A DNA stretch of 64,000 nucleotides from Nageia nagi (lineage: Eukaryota > Pinophyta). Of this stretch, positions 13,906-25,547 are shown one piece after another. The position numbers and the translations under genes were made by a program. The stretch's first letter is position 1. Every line of letters begins with the position of its first letter. The notes below the pieces were generated by a model, which did no database searches, had not been told where the DNA came from, and worked only from the letters and a program-made list of their open reading frames with translations. The DNA lies in assembly GCA_050084985.1 (NCBI GenBank), contig JBITNC010000001.1:157728001-157792000 (forward strand), in the 5' to 3' direction.

Positions 13906-14511
13906 TATCTCTTTCCTTTTTTGACTTAAGATTTTTTAATAAGAATTATCAAATTCAGGCCTAATTATTAAAACATCAATGTAAATAAGAAATATTGTTA
14001 GGATTGATGCTAATTTGAAAAATCAAATCATAATTAAATACTAATTACCTCAATATCTTCATCATATTTAGATGGTAAAGATGGGTCATCACTCATTTGA
14101 ACATGAATGGAGCTATCTTCTTGTAACATTATCCATATAAATAGAAACTAGTTAAATATTGCATATTGTTTAAATGAAATATTACATTTATAATGAAATT
14201 TGTATGCACATTAATGACATGCATCCATCCTCCTATTATCAAGAATCAATGGTGGTATAATTTTGTCCTCATCTAAATTAGTTGACACATCATCCCTCCT
14301 AGGGTGATGAAATGATGATAACTCATCATTAGGTTGTACAGCACTCCTCTTATGACTTGACATAATGATAAAAAGCCAATGATGATATTGATGCAATGAA
14401 TTCACTTTCTTGGTTTATAACTAATTTTAATTAGAAATAATAGTTATTACATTTTATTATTTAAAAATGTTGAGATATCATTAAAAATGTTCAATTAGAA
14501 ATAAAAATGAG

Positions 14512-15800
14512 GTCTTAGGGGCTTATGATTTTAGGGTTTATGGGAATTAGGGTTTAAGTATTAAGATTTAATATTTAGGGTTAAATATTTAGAGTTTAGG
14601 GTTTATGATATTTTATTTATGGTTAAAGATTTAGGGTTTAATGTTTAATGTTCAGGGTTAAATATTTAGGTTTTAAGAAGGGGGTATAATTTTTAATATT
14701 TAGTGTTAAAATTTAAGGTTTAGGATTTAAGATATAGGTTTAGGGTTTAGAGTATAGGGTTTTAAGTATAATGTTTAATGTTTATGGTTAAAGATTTAGG
14801 GTACCTTTAGGGTTTAGGGTTCAATATATAGGTTTAGTATTTATAATTTAGGATTTAGGGTTTAAAGTATAGATTTATGATTAATGATTTAGGATTTAAG
14901 GTTTACGATTTAGGTTTTAGGGTTAAATAAGGGGGTATAATGTTTAATGTTTAGGGTTAAAGATTTAGGGTTTAGGATATATGATTTTTAGTTTATGGTT
15001 AAGGATTTAAGATTTCATGTTTAATGTTCAAGGTTAAATATTTAGGATTTAGAGTATATAATTTTTTGTTTAGGATTTAAGATTTTACATTTACAATTTG
15101 GTATTTAGGGTTAAATAAGGGGGTATAAATTTAATATTTATGATTAAAGATTTAAGGTTCAAGATATAGGTTTAGGGTTTTGAATTTAAGGTTTAAGATA
15201 TAGGTTTAGACTTTAGGGTATAAGGGATAAGGTCTACTAGGGTTAAAGATTTAAGTTTCAAGGTTAAATATATAGGTTTAGAGTTTAGAGTATAAAGTTT
15301 AGGGTTAAGGTTCAAGATATAAGTTTAGGGTTTAGGGTTTAAGGTATAAGGTATAAGGTCTATTAGGGTTAAATATTTAGGGTTTAAGGTTCAATATATA
15401 GGTTTAAGGTTTAGGGTTTATAGTGTATGATTTAGGGTTTAATGCTTGATGTTTAATGTCAAAGATTTAAGGTTTAGGGTTTAGGTTTTAGAGTTTAGGG
15501 TTTAAGGTATACTAGGGTTTAATATTTAAGGTTTATAGTTTACAATTTAGGACTTAGTGTTTAAGGTATAAGATTTATGATTAAAGATTTAGGATTTAAG
15601 GTTTAGGGTTAAAGGTGGTATAATGTTTAAGGTTTAGGGTTCAAGTTATAGGTTTAGGGTTTAATGTTTAGAGTATAAGGTTAAAGATTTAATATTTAAT
15701 GTTTAAGGTTAAAGATTTAAGGTCCAAGGTTCAATATATAGGTTTGGGGTTTAGGGTTTAAGATATAAGGTATAAGGAATACTAAGGTCTAATGTTTAGG
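14512..15800 (+). repeat. Telomere-like array A (degenerate TTTAGGG, plus strand)
   Basis: About 1.3 kb consists of the plant telomere heptamer TTTAGGG and close variants (tttaagg, ttaaata, tatagg, tttaatg), e.g. around 14700-14820, 15150-15400 and 15600-15780. Pure consecutive heptamers are rare, so the array is old or was derived by slippage. It lies within the CACTA element between the two genes. The same-strand orientation is constant across the block. Confidence 0.85.
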
Positions 15801-15829
15801 GTTTAAGGTTAAGATTTTACATGGTTATC

Positions 15830-16261
15830 TTTTTTACAACTTTATAAATGTGCATTAAGCAACCTATATGCCTAATTACTTTATCATACAATATGATATG
15901 GTTATCATTTTTTACAATTTCTCAAATTGATAAAATATTATTAATGTGAGTAGTGTGAAGAATTTTTTTTAATTTTTTAATTTTCCTAGAATGTATACTA
16001 GTTAGGTGTTAAAATAAGGTAGGTTGGTAAAACTATAAGCTGGGTTTAGTATATCTTACTAATGAGTCACATAATAATATATTATATCAAAAATATAACC
16101 CTTGTCTAATTGACATGGGCTCCAAGTTGAATATGGTGGATAAAAGGCTTCTTAGTGCTAAGTATCAGTATGGTGACTAAATATGTCCTTAAAGTTCAAT
16201 GGGGTGTAGGGATTACCATCTGGCAAGTAGTTAATGGCTTACCAAGAGTATCAACCCTTAA
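15830..16261. other. Single-copy-looking spacer between repeat blocks
   Basis: No gene seen. The sequence separates the TTTAGGG array from the AACATT-rich tract and ends before a run of short repeats. It includes the variant-poor text around 16000-16250. Confidence 0.4.
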
Positions 16262-16725
16262 CATTACAATTAAAATAATATTGACATATCATTTATATTA
16301 ATGACCTAAAATTAACATTGATATAACATTAACATAACACTAATATAAAATTAATATTAACATAACATTAATAGAGCATTCATCATAGTTTAATGTTGCA
16401 TTAACATTGTAATAGGATTAACATTACCATTAAAATAATATGAACATAACATAACATTAATATTCACATTAAATTATCATAGTATTAACATTTTATTGAC
16501 AATGCAATAATATTAACATTGCAAAAAGATTAATATTACAATTAAATTAACATGAACATAACATAACATTAACATCATATTACATTAAGATTGACATAAT
16601 ATAAACATACAATTTATTTTAACATAGCATTTACTTTTCATTCACATAATAATGATATTAACATAACATTTACATTTACATAACATAACATAACATTAAT
16701 ATTGCATTACTATACATTATCATAT
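16262..16725 (+). repeat. Degenerate ATTAACAT-type simple repeat
   Basis: Some 460 bp are built from attaacatt, aacataac and tattaacat words in irregular order (for example 16320-16380, 16440-16500, 16560-16720). It abuts the CCCTAAA-orientation telomere-like block on its right. It may be an expansion of a short seed. Confidence 0.75.
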
Positions 16726-17492
16726 TAACCCTTAACCCTTTAAACATATCTAACTCCAAATCCCTTAACCTTGACCACTAACCCTGATCTTAACCTTTGA
16801 CCCTTAAATTTAATCTTAACCAATAACATCAAACCCTAACCCACAAGCCATAACTTTACTTGTAACCGTAAAAATCCAAACTATTACCTTTAAACCTTAC
16901 CTTTAACTCTAGCCTTAATCATTAATACCTAATCCTAACTCCCACTAACATTAACCATTAACACCTAACCCTAACCACAAAACTACTAGAACCATTAGCA
17001 ACTAACCCTTTAAACCTATTCAATGCCCACTAACCCTAATCTTAATCCTTGACCCTTAACTTTAATCATAACATATAATACCAAACCCTAACTTGACTCT
17101 TAACTTCAAACTATTACACTTAACCCCAAACCCTAACCCTTGCCCTTATCCCCAAACCCTTAAACCCTAACTAGATTTTAATCCTACCCTAACCCTAACT
17201 TGAACCCTAACCATTAACACCTAACCCTAACCCCCACTAACATCAACTATTAACACTTAATCCTAAAAACTAATTAAATTAGCCTAATCCTTACCTTAAA
17301 CTCCTAACCCTTTAAACCTCCCTAACCCCAAACCCCTAAAGCCTTACCCCTAACCCTTCACTTTAACTATCACCAATAACACCAAACCCTCACTCATAAA
17401 TCCTAACCATACTCCTAACCTCAAACCCTGAAAATATTATTCTTAAGCCCAAACCCCAAACCCTAACCTCTAACCACAAACCTTAGCCTCTA
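16726..17492 (-). repeat. Telomere-like array B (degenerate CCCTAAA on the plus strand)
   Basis: About 770 bp carries ccctaa, ccctaaacc, accctaacc and aaccctt words, densest at 17080-17240 and 17280-17470. This is the reverse orientation to array A, so the pair reads TTTAGGG then CCCTAAA from left to right, the head-to-head order. A C-rich bias sets this block apart from its AT-rich neighbours. Confidence 0.85.
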
Positions 17493-18997
17493 ATTTAAAT
17501 TATTTATACATATATATATATTTTTAATTAATTTATTTAAATTATTTAAATATTGAAATTTAAACTATTTAATTGATTTTTTTTATTTATTAAAATTTTA
17601 ATTATTAAATTTATTTAAATTTAATTATTTTTTAAATATTTTTTATTTATTTTTTGAGTCCTGATGCTAGGCTTGATGATGCTTCTGATGTAAATTGACA
17701 TTAGGAATGCCATCATAAGGCACCCATAACTACTAAAAAATAAAACACCATGCCCCACACCTATCACTTTCATTCCACACTCAAAAAAGGTTTCTACTTC
17801 AAATTTTGATAGGTTCAAGCAAGAAGGGGGTTCTCTACAATATTCTACCTCATTTTTGTGGAGATTTCTCAGCTAGGTAAGAATTTTCTACCACATTTTA
17901 GCAATTTTTCTTTTATTTCTTATATATTTTTAAATCTTTACAATTAAATATACAAAATTGGGCAAAAAAATATAGGGTATCTTAAATATATAAAAACTAG
18001 TAAAAATCCTAAGATTTTTTTTTATAAATTTGAAGCATTTTTTAAGAATTTGAAAAAAAACCTAGGTTTTTTACCAAATTTACTAAAATCCTTATAAAAT
18101 TTGGAAAAAATATTAAGGTTTTTACCAAAATTCTCTAAAAATTAGTAAAAATCCTAAGAGTTTTTTCCAAATTTATAGAGTTTTTAGAGAAATTGGTAAA
18201 AATCCTATGTAATTTCAAAATTCTTATTAAAAATTTCAAAATTCAAAAAAACATTCTTGAGTTTTTTCCAATTTTGATTTTTTTAATAAAATATCTTAGC
18301 CCAAACCAAACAAATTTTGAAAATTCATCAGAAGAAAATATGTAAAAAATAATTACATAAAATTTTAGGAAAATTACCTTCTCTAATCTTGATCTTCCTA
18401 ATCTCCATTAGAAGGAAAAAAAAACTAAAATAAGTTATATATGAGACTTTTTTTTCATATTTTTAAAACATAAATTTTTTTAATATTTTTTTAAAATATA
18501 ATATTTTTTTTATCTTCATAACTAACTTAATTAATAAATTTAATATAAGAACTTTAAAATTTAATGTAAATTAATATGAAATTTAAATTTAATAATTTAA
18601 TCTTATTTAATACATCTAAAATTTTAACCCCTATATCCAAATTTTTTTAACCACCCTCTTCTAACCTAAATTTTTAACCCCCTTAACATAAAGTTTTTCA
18701 ATGCTTGACCTCTAAGCTAAATTCTTAACTCCTTGATCCTCCCCTTAACTTAATTTTTTTAAACCCCTTTTAACTACATTTTTTAACACCCCCTAACCTA
18801 AATTTTATAACTTCCCCTATTTAACCAAAAAAATTCAACTCAAATGTTTTAATCTAAATTTTTATATATTAATGATCTTAATGTTTTTAGGTTTTTAAAT
18901 ATATTTAATAGATTTTTAAATATTTGTAGAGATTATTTTTATTTTAAATTATTGATTTCAATATTTTTAAAAATTTATAAGGTATTATTTATTATCA
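17493..18997. other. AT-rich region upstream of the plus-strand CACTA gene, with inverted repeat
   Basis: No gene is recognised. 17500-17640 is almost pure A/T. A GTAAGAATT donor-like site at about 17876 follows a less AT-rich stretch and could end a leader exon of the downstream gene (inference). Arms 18116-18141 and 18181-18205 form an imperfect inverted repeat of about 25 bp; related ttaccaaatt words flank it. Confidence 0.45.
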
Positions 18998-20059
18998 TGA
19001 GTAGTGAAGAGGATGAAAGAAGGAGGTCCAATGAGGATGAAGAGAGATCACATATAAAAAGAAAAAAATTATCAATAGTTTCTAAAGTTGATAAAACAAA
19101 CATTCGTAACTAGTAGTATGTACTATTTTATTATCAATTTATTTTCTTTAATGCTACTTATTTCATAAGATAAATAATATTTTTTATTTAATTTTTTATA
19201 GATGCCAACACTTAAATAAGTGTTGAAACAAGCTAGTAAAATATTAACAAAAAAAGAAATGGATAGGATGCAAGGTATTGGGACCTCTCATGCAACTAGT
19301 CGTAGTTGACATGTCGACTCACCATTGCCTCCAACCACTCCACATGGTAATATTTTTACATGAATTAAATTTTTAAAAATATTTTAATAATTATTTTTCC
19401 ATTTATTATTCATTTTGTTTAATGATTAATTAAAAATTTGATAAAGATGACATGAGTGTTGAAATTACAGTGTCAGTGAATCAAGACACCCTACCTTCCT
19501 CACATCAATTAGTTCACTTAGAGTTAAGATAAGAGTGAAACCTAACAATGAAGTAATTAAGTATGAAATGGGTACTTAAGATAAATAAATTTATGTTTGA
19601 AAATCAATACATTTAAATATATATTAGCATTACAATAATTTACCCATATTTTCAAATATTTTATAGGGAAAGTTTTTTATGACCATTTAAGGAAGTATGG
19701 ATGCAATTTTTTTATAAAGACCTTATATCTTGATTGGAAATCACAAGATGAAAACAATACATTTTTTTATATTATTAATAATATTTTGAAAAAAAATCTT
19801 ATTTTCTAAAAAATTAAAAACTAATTTTTTATAACTGTGTATTTTGCAACTAAAAGAAAATTTGTAAGTGCTCTTAGAAGAGATTTTGGAGATGGGTTTA
19901 GTGTAGAGTTTGCACTAAATAGGGTATGAAGGATCCTAAATTATAGGAGAGACCATTTTAGGCACATGATAAAGGCTCTTGACCCATCTAAGCATAACCA
20001 TTACCATAGAAAGGCTAACTATGATCCAAAAGTGTGGAAACATTTAGCAGTGAAAGTAA

Positions 20060-20160
20060 ATGCAATTGAGGGTTTATGGTTTTAGGGTATAGAGTTTTAA
20101 GGGTGTAAGGGTTAGAGTATATTATTTTTAAGATTTAAGGGTTTAGGATAGTAACAAAGG
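20060..20160 (+). repeat. Telomere-like patch C (TTTAGGG orientation)
   Basis: About 100 bp with gagggtttatggttttaggg and related words begins immediately after the last recognisable codons of the plus-strand gene. Confidence 0.6.
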
Positions 20161-20300
20161 TTTTTAGGCTTAAGTTAGTAAAAATTTAACTTATGTTACA
20201 ACTTGGGTTAGATTTAAGTTAATAAAAAATTGAATTAGTTTCTTAAAAATATCACTTAGGTTAGTAAAAAAGAACTTAAAAGATAATGAAAATCAATCCT
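20161..20300 (+). repeat. Short repeat ACTTAGGTTAGTAAAA, left copy group
   Basis: A unit of about 20 bp related to acttaggttagtaaaaattt occurs several times here, again at 20600-20660, and in a mirror position at 22425-22590. It therefore brackets the central telomere-like block. Confidence 0.6.
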
Positions 20301-20510
20301 AGAATATTTTTTCCATCAACCTTCGACCAATGACATTAACTACTATGCCAAGAATAAAAAATAAAACATAAAATTTTCTCTTATCCCAATCATTGATCAC
20401 CCTATGCAGTAAAAATATTGAAAAATATATGAGCTCACAATTATCATTAATTTTTAAATAATAGAATACATTGTACATGATTCCATATCTAAATATATAT
20501 TTGTGCATGT

Positions 20511-20605
20511 ACACTAACCCTAACCCTAAATGCTTACTCCTAACCCTTACCACTAGCATTAACCTAATTATAACCCCTAAATCATAACCATAACCCTAAA
20601 AATTT
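20511..20605 (-). repeat. Telomere-like patch D (CCCTAA orientation)
   Basis: The sequence begins actaaccctaaccctaaatg and continues with cctaacccttacc variants. Orientation is opposite to patches C and E, which flank it. Confidence 0.7.
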
Positions 20606-20649
20606 AAGTCAAATCAAACTTTTTGGTTAGTAAAAAAGTAACTTAGATT

Positions 20650-21006
20650 AGATTTATCAGGTTTAAAGGTTTAGGGTTTTAAGAGTTAAGATTTTAGGGT
20701 TTACAATTGAGGGTGTATGGTTTAGGGTTTTATGATTTTAGGATGTTTAGGATTTTAACATTCAAAGTTTAGGGTTCAAGGCTAACTTAAGGGTTTTAGG
20801 GCTTAAGGTATAAGGTTTTAAGGGTTTAGGGGTTAGGGTATATGATTTTTAGGGTTATTAGTGGTTAGGGTTAGGGTTAGTGTTAGTGTTAGTAATGGTT
20901 AGGGTTAGAGGTTATAGTTAGGCTTAGATGTGGTTAGTGGTTAGTAGTTAGGGTTAGTGGTTAAGGTTATTGGTTAGGGTTATACATGATTAATGGTTAG
21001 TAGTTA
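20650..21006 (+). repeat. Telomere-like patch E (TTTAGGG grading into TTAGGG variants)
   Basis: The left part uses tttagggttt words. The right part (20850-21000) switches to a six-base GGTTAG or TTAGGG-like register with ggttagtggttag variants. A change of register within one patch suggests local slippage. Confidence 0.75.
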
Positions 21007-21930
21007 GTTACTATTTCTAACATTGCCTTTGCCTAGCCCATAAAATTACAAATTACACATACATTTAGATTTCAAAATGTGACTCACTCTGTGTGAGTAA
21101 TTAGATTCCTCAAGTATTAGCACCAAGTCCTACTTATTTTCCACTTTTGTGCAAACCAATCTAGTCCCTTACTATGTACAATGGACTCCCATTAGGGTTA
21201 GTGGTTAGTAGTTAGGGTTAGGGTTAGAAATAATAGTTAGGGCTAGTGATTAGGGTTAGTGTTAGTAGTGATTAGGGTTAGGGTTAGAGAGGGTTAGTGT
21301 TAGGGTTAGACATGATTAATGGTTAGTAGTTAGCTACTATTTCTAACACTACCTTTACCTCGCCCATAAAAAATTACACATACATCTAGATTTCAAAATG
21401 TGAGTCACTCTGCATGAGTAATTAGATTCCTCAAGTATTGGCACCAAGTCCTACTCATTTTCCACTTATGTGCAAACCAATCTAGTCCCTTACAATGTAC
21501 TATGGACTCCCATTAAGGTTAGTAGTGTTTAGGATTAGTGGTTAGTAGTTAGGGTTAGGGTTAGAAATAGTAGTTAGGGCTAATGATTAGGGTTAGTGTT
21601 AATAGTGGTTAGGGTTAGGGTTAGTGTTAGTAGTGGTTAGGGTTAGGGTTAGACATGGTTAGTGGTTAGTAGTTAGGGTTAATGTTAAACATGGTTAGTG
21701 GTTAGTAGTTAGTGTTAGGGTCAGACATGGTTAGTAGTTAGTTACTATTTCTTGCACTACCTTTGACTCGCTCATAAAATTGCAAATTGCACATATGCCC
21801 ATATTTGAAAATGAAACTCACTCTACCTAAGGAATCAGATTCCTCCAGTATTGGCACTAAGTCATACTCATTTTTCACTTATGTGCAAACTAATCTAGTA
21901 CCTTACAATGTATTATGGACTCCCATTACC
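21007..21930 (+). repeat. Compound tandem repeat: 180-bp unit alternating with telomere-like spacer
   Basis: Three copies of a roughly 180-190-bp non-telomeric unit start at about 21008, 21334 and 21741. Each opens actatttct, carries accaagtc and caaaccaatctagt, and ends near atggactcccatta. Between copies lie GGTTAG/TTAGGG-type arrays of different length (21190-21330 and 21510-21740), each ending in a shared acatg..tagtagtta junction. The period is therefore about 326 then 407 bp, with the variation confined to the telomere-like part. The copies are well conserved compared with the surrounding decay. Confidence 0.85.
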
Positions 21931-22224
21931 CATCAAAAGAGAAGGTAATATGTAAAATAATTAGTATTTCAAAATGAGTAATAAGAATAATGGTAATGGA
22001 GAGTGGGAATGAGAAGGATATAGATACATAATACCCTATATCTTAGTGCATTTATGTATTTAATTCATATAGAGATATGTATGTACAACATCTATGATAG
22101 TTCACCTTGGAATTAAAAGTATATGAGTTTAAACCCGAATTGGTATGATCACTTTTGCCTAAACATGACATGAAAGAATCATCCATCTTGTTAGAGGAAT
22201 GAAATCCATTTGATTTATTTCAAT

Positions 22225-22440
22225 TCAATATACCCCTTACCACTAACACAAACCTTAACCCTAACTCCTAAATCATAACCATAACCCTAAATATTCTTGA
22301 CCTTATCCCTTAACTACTTACCTTAACCCTAACCCTAACCCTTAACCCCTTACCCTAATTGCTTACCTTAAACCTAATCGTAATCCTCAACCATTAAAAT
22401 CTAACCCCTAAACCATAACCCCTAAATTTGACTTAGGTTA
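22225..22440 (-). repeat. Telomere-like patch F (CCCTAA orientation)
   Basis: Words such as ccttaaccctaa and ccctaaccctaaccctta are dense at 22250-22350. The block closes the inner telomere-like region and is inverted relative to patch E and the compound repeat. Confidence 0.75.
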
Positions 22441-22590
22441 ATAAAACTTTGACTTGCGTTAGACCTAGCTTGTTAAAACTTTAACTCAGATAAAACTTTT
22501 TAGGTTACTAAAATTTTCACTTAGATTATATTTATTAGGTTATGAAAAATTTGATGTAGGATAGTAAAAATTAAACTTAAATAATTTGAT
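22425..22590 (+). repeat. Short repeat ACTTAGGTTAGTAAAA, right copy group
   Basis: Several diverged copies of a roughly 20-bp unit (gacttaggttaataaaactt, cacttagattatatttatta). They match those at 20161-20300 and 20600-20660. Confidence 0.6.
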
Positions 22591-22899
22591 AATATTTGTT
22601 TCTTTTAATATACACCAATAACATTAAATATTTGATTTGTAATAGTTTATGTGCTATTAATCAATTAGTTAATTATGATTTGATATTCATGAAATTATTT
22701 TTAATTAATGATTGTTTACTAACAATATTTAATTATCATTTGCAAGGTTCTTCCAGAGTTCCTATTGACGAGGGGGTAAATGAGGAGGATGAATAACACT
22801 AGGGCAACGAGTATGGATATGAAAGTGATCGATATAGAGTAGTAGCAAGGCTTTCTAGATTATATGATAGTATTGATGATAGTGATAATTGTATAACAT

Positions 22900-23482
22900 T
22901 TTCATTACAAACATTTTTATATATATATATTTTCATACATTTATAGTGTATATATTGTAATTTTAATGTGTTTATAATTTATATTGAATTTTAAATTTTT
23001 ATTTCCTTCTATTAAATTTAATAATAATTAAATTCAAATTCAATTATATTTATTTAATTCAATTAAAAATGCGTTCAATTCAATATCAAAAATTTCAAAA
23101 ATAACATTAAAAAATAGCAATTTGTTTTTCAATTTTAACATTCTTGACATTATACCTGAAGTTAACACTGATGTAATACCTGATGGAAAATATAAATTTA
23201 ATTTTTTTTAATATTTTTTTCCTAATAATATACTTGAAAAAAGTATTGATAGAAAATATTATTCTGATGGCGTGCCTAATGGTATACATTATGTCTCTAA
23301 TGCTATTTCTAATGAAAATTATGATGATTTTTTGCTCACTTTATGATGAAATACCTGATGATATGTGCAACGTTATCTTATGAAATCCCTAATGAAAATG
23401 ATGATGATGGTTCTAATGGACATGTTACCATCAACCATAATGTTAAGGGCTAAATAGTTTAAAAAAAAAATTACAAAGGGGC
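22900..23482 (+). repeat. CACTA right subterminal region with repeated cctgatg/tctaatg words
   Basis: Between the last coding piece and the right terminus, the words cctgatgg, cctaatgg, tctaatg and acctgatgat recur every 20-60 bp (23165-23440). The inverse words (catcag, atcagat) recur just inside the left end. Such subterminal motif clusters are where CACTA accessory proteins bind. Confidence 0.5.
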
Positions 23483-23524
23483 ATTATGTTATTTCTGATA
23501 ACCGACCCCTATTACCTAGTAGTG
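23483..23524 (-). repeat. CACTA right terminal inverted repeat
   Basis: Read on the minus strand from 23524 it starts CACTACTAGG and carries ATCAGAAATAA at positions 26-36, exactly where the left end has it. The outer half is diverged from the left end. TAT follows at 23525-23527. Confidence 0.55.
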
Positions 23525-23726
23525 TATATAGGGAAAAGCTTTAGATAATTCTCTATAAGATAAAAAATATTTTTGAAAAAAGATTAAGTTTAAGTCAAAT
23601 TATGCATGATGAACACAAGCACTTTTTGAAACAACAAACATGATCGATAAAAATTTAACTAAAAAAATATTCATGAAATTTTTTTGGAAAATTATTCAAG
23701 ACAAGCTTCAATGTCTTAGGTATCTA
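23525..23726. other. Short spacer between CACTA element and gypsy dimer
   Basis: The 200 bp carries no recognised feature. It starts with TAT, the inferred CACTA target duplication. Confidence 0.5.
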
Positions 23727-24356
23727 TGCCTAAAATTGAATTATTATTTATTAAATAATTTATTTTATAACATAAAAAAATATTTATTGTAAAGAGGGTT
23801 AAAATATACCCAAGGCAATGTAATGGACCATTGTATAATGTAAGAGGTGTCAAATATCAAAAGAGACACCACAAACAATGTAAAAGGTAATGATCCCAAG
23901 AATCAAAGAGGATAAAAATATTACTATAAAAGAATATCAAAGGAAACATAAAAGATATTGATCAATATCAGTAAAGATCTTGAGAGAAAGATTAGAACAT
24001 GCAATATCATTTGATCCAATAAAATAAAGTATTTTGTAACACTGCTTCTTCATAGATTTGCTACACCCTTCATCCTACTTTTGTGCATTTCAATATTTAT
24101 TCATGGATTTGTATCTTTCATGCCACTAGAAGCATGCTTATAAGCCATTGAAAGTGTTTATTTCTTATGATATATTACTATGATTGATGTGTGATTCCTA
24201 TCATTTCATTTGGATGCAGATTTGACAAAGGTATATTATTTATCATGTTTTTTTGATGCCATCTTTTCTAATATATGCTTCAATATTATATTATAGACAA
24301 ATAGCATATTGATTTATTATTCATTCATTATTTTTATTCTATATTTTTAGTGAACA
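23727..24356 (+). repeat. LTR 1 of the gypsy dimer
   Basis: It begins TGCCTAAAATTGAATTATT and ends in tgaaca. It aligns throughout with LTR 2 by eye at very roughly 85 percent identity. The following tgactatttt is a poor primer-binding site, so PBS identity cannot be read. Confidence 0.85.
23925..23932 (+). promoter_or_regulatory. TATA box of LTR 1
   Basis: TATAAAAG lies at the same alignment position as in LTR 2 (31478), about 200 bp inside the LTR, fitting the U3 promoter. Confidence 0.55.
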
Positions 24357-24579
24357 TGACTATTTTGATTAATATTTCCCTACCAATGAGATCTCATAAG
24401 ATTTCTATGAAATATTAACACTATTAGTGATGTGCATAGACTATTTTTGTGCTTTTAGCGATGAAAAATGAAACAAATTGTAATAAAATTGGCTAAATCA
24501 ATGGAATATCTGGTCAAAAAAGTGGATTCAATGTAGAGTTTAGGCAATGATTCTTAGTTAGCTATATCTCTAGAAATAG

Positions 24580-25420
24580 TTGCAAGTCTCACTAATCTTG
24601 AGACTTATAAGAGATCCAAACAAAAGGAAAAAGATTATGATGGTGTCTTCACCACACCATTTTCGAATGACATTTGTAATTATCCCCTACCACTTGATCA
24701 TAAGCCCCCCAAGTTTGATATGTTTAGTGATATATAAGACCCAAAGCAACATATTATTAGCTTTTAAGAGGAGTGCTTGTTGAAACTAGGATTAGAGGAG
24801 AAATTGATGGTAAAATTTTTCCCGAGGAGTTTAAAAGGTGATGCTAGCTAATGGTTCTAAAATTTGTCAAGGGGATCCATAGATTCATTCAAGTCATTGG
24901 TGCAAGCACTTATGAGTCAATACAAACATAATATCAAAGAGTAAGGAATAGTTACAAAATTGTGTACAATACGCCAAGGAAGCCATGAAACCCTAGAGAA
25001 GTATATTTTGAGATTCAAAAAGGTATGGCAATCTGTTTGTAGAAATTCGGATGAGAATGAAATTTATGGTATATTTAGAGATTCTATTTTTTTAATCATT
25101 AATTTGTATGATCCAACTAATAAGGGTATTGGATTTTGGGTATTAGTAAAAGAATTGCTGCAAAAAGAGAAAGTTTTACTTGAGTTAGAAGATCTCAAGT
25201 ATACATATACTCCTTACAATAAGGAGATTCATTGGAAATACACAAAGAAGGAAGAAAAAATAGTAAATATGTTGATGCACCTGCATCTCCCCCTAAATTG
25301 ATAAAATCAACTACAACAAGAGATAGAAGTTATACATTTCCAATTCAGCCAAGGTTTATCATGAGAGATATGATGAAAAGGGGTTTATTGCAGTCATTGG
25401 AGAAAACATCATAAGATGAT
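24580..25420 (+). pseudogene. gag of gypsy element A
   Basis: Plus-strand pieces in order: PPKFDMFSD near 24703, EECLLKLGLEEKLMVKFFPR near 24770-24825, SLKGDAS then a stop, RGSIDSFKSLVQALMSQYKH near 24870-24930, and LCTIRQGSHETLEKYILRFK from 24960. The chain continues to VKELLQKEKVLLELEDLKYT and YTKKEEK near 25260. The pattern FP.SL.G.A..W...L..GSI.SF..L...F...Y is the retrotransposon gag domain, which builds the particle. At least four stops interrupt it. Reading from 24960 is the longest open part (113 codons). Confidence 0.85.
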
Positions 25421-25547
25421 AGTGTCCCAATGGGAACTTATGATGCTTATTGCACTTATTAGCAAAGCAATAGAAGCTACAATTTTGGATCTCATTGCAT
25501 AAGGGATATACAAAATTAATGAAAAAGATTTAGATATAGAGATAACA

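Larger units (their letters stand above)
18998..22945 (+). pseudogene. Possible second CACTA gene (plant transposase-associated type), broken
   Basis: An ATG at 18998 opens MSSEEDERRRSNEDEERS, a charged start ending at a stop near 19112. Further plus-strand pieces follow: KEMDRMQGIGTSHATSRS near 19255, VRVKPNNEV near 19535, VFYDHLRKYGCNFFIKTLYLDW near 19672, and RRDFGDGFSVEFALNRV to PKVWKHLAVKVNA near 19880-20055. A last acidic piece, GSSRVPIDEGVNEEDE, lies at 22746-22796, with DRYRVVARLSRLYDS after two stops. The arrangement resembles the second gene of plant CACTA elements (TNPA or Transposase_24 type), which binds subterminal repeats. That match is by general pattern only. Telomere-like DNA separates the last two pieces, as if inside an intron. 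Confidence 0.4.

Noticed and set aside
14512-15800. Genuine chromosome end
   Set aside because: The repeats are degenerate, the orientation reverses at 16.7 kb, and unique and transposon sequence continues for tens of kilobases on both sides.
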